In this document: one piece after another, positions 5,070-5,561 of the stretch
Numbering within the stretch: the stretch's first letter is position 1
Layout of the letters: every line of letters begins with the position of its first letter
Source of the DNA: an uncultured Rhodospirillaceae bacterium
Lineage (GTDB): Bacteria > Pseudomonadota > Alphaproteobacteria > RF32 > CAG-239
Direction: 5' to 3'
NCBI GenBank assembly: GCA_900313185.1
Contig: OMQI01000165.1
Coordinates: forward strand, 1-5,561
Length of the DNA stretch: 5,561 nt
Made by a program: the position numbers and the translations under genes
Notes under the pieces: model-generated
What the model was told of the DNA's origin: nothing
Databases searched by the model: none
What the model saw: only the letters and a program-made list of their open reading frames with translations

Positions 5070-5545
5070 GAATAAGCCTTAGCTTGCTTTTTAGCTTCTT
5101 CAGAACTTCTGGCAACATTTACCAAAATGGTTTGAGAAACTTCAGGGTGCAAGTTTAATTTAACTTGGTAAATACCCAAATCTTTAATAGGCTTTTCCAA
5201 ATAAATGTAACGACGAGCTACATCATAACCTGCTTCTTTAATTGCAGAAGCAATGTCACGAATGGTAACCGAACCGTACAATTGACCGGTTTCAGCAGCC
5301 TGACGAATAAGTACAGCGCTGAAGCCGTTCAAAGAACCGGCTAATTCGGCAGCTTTGCCGAGTAATTCTTGGTTATGCAATTCCCAAGCAGCTTTTTGAG
5401 CTTCAAAATAAGCCATATTGGCTTCGGTAGCACGCAAAGCTTTCTTCTGCGGCAACAAATAGTTACGGGCATAGCCGTTTTTAACGCTTACTTTATCGCC
5501 CATTTTGCCTAATTTTTCTACGTGTTCAAGTAAAATAACTTCCAT
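5060..5545 (-). CDS. rplI: 50S ribosomal protein L9 (bL9)
   Basis: bL9 binds 23S rRNA near the L1 stalk with its N-terminal domain and extends away from the large subunit by a long helix; it helps maintain reading-frame fidelity. The protein has 161 residues against about 149 in E. coli. The N-terminal domain starts MEVILLEHVEKLGKMGDKV and carries the family signature VKNGYARNYLLPQKKAL (21-37). One oddity is Lys where many bL9 proteins have Gly in the P-x-G-x-A part. The connecting helix runs about 41-72, followed by the C-terminal domain, with LYGSVT near residues 88-93 and the usual strand pattern to about 144. The last 17 or so residues are a charged Ser/Glu/Lys/Ala tail beyond the E. coli end. 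Start choice is firm: AGGAGG (5551-5556) is 5 bases upstream of the ATG at 5545. rpsF and rpsR usually precede this gene, but the window ends 16 bases upstream. It terminates at the shared hairpin 5011-5046. Confidence 0.98.
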   Translation of the reverse strand: MEVILLEHVEKLGKMGDKVSVKNGYARNYLLPQKKALRATEANMAYFEAQKAAWELHNQELLGKAAELAGSLNGFSAVLIRQAAETGQLYGSVTIRDIASAIKEAGYDVARRYIYLEKPIKDLGIYQVKLNLHPEVSQTILVNVARSSEEAKKQAKAYSQE

Positions 5546-5549
5546 AATA

Positions 5550-5556
5550 CCCTCCT
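5550..5556 (-). promoter_or_regulatory. Strong Shine-Dalgarno sequence of rplI
   Basis: On the minus strand AGGAGGG precedes the ATG at 5545 by 4 bases. It is the strongest ribosome binding site in the window, consistent with a highly expressed ribosomal protein gene. A TAG just before it (5555-5557) could be the stop of an upstream gene, but too little sequence is present to tell. Confidence 0.85.
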
Positions 5557-5561
5557 ACATA

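Overview
The window looks like housekeeping chromosome from an AT-rich alphaproteobacterium, probably one of the small-genome or uncultured lineages. Three things point there. A short DUF2497/PopZ-like gene sits directly upstream of valS, which is the usual alphaproteobacterial order. A DUF4167 gene, a family I know from Alphaproteobacteria, is divergent from it. The coding sequence is AT-rich, with low-GC spacers. I see no mobile element, CRISPR array, tRNA or rRNA, and no gene-free stretch longer than about 225 bases.

Layout. Positions 1-48 (-) hold the first codons of a gene that leaves the window, with its own promoter. Positions 118-3823 (-) form a probable transcription unit read leftwards: a very short PopZ-like gene, valS, then an OmpA-domain lipoprotein whose ribosome binding site overlaps the valS stop codon. 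This unit ends in a hairpin terminator at about 102-145. A 224-base divergent spacer (3824-4047) carries A-tracts and one promoter candidate facing each way. Positions 4048-5009 (+) hold a DUF4167 gene and, 5 bases on, a 141-residue protein I do not recognise. A strong bidirectional terminator at 5011-5046 separates this pair from rplI (ribosomal protein bL9, -), whose upstream neighbours lie outside the window.

How the genes relate. ValRS and bL9 are translation genes. The PopZ-like protein would act at the cell pole in chromosome anchoring, and the OmpA-like lipoprotein in linking outer membrane to peptidoglycan. DUF4167 and its partner have no function I can assign from sequence, but their spacing suggests shared expression. 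The most interesting items are the miniature PopZ, which keeps both ends of the family but has almost no disordered linker; the unknown 141-residue protein coupled to DUF4167; and the A-tract-rich divergent promoter region. All family calls were made by eye, without database searches.
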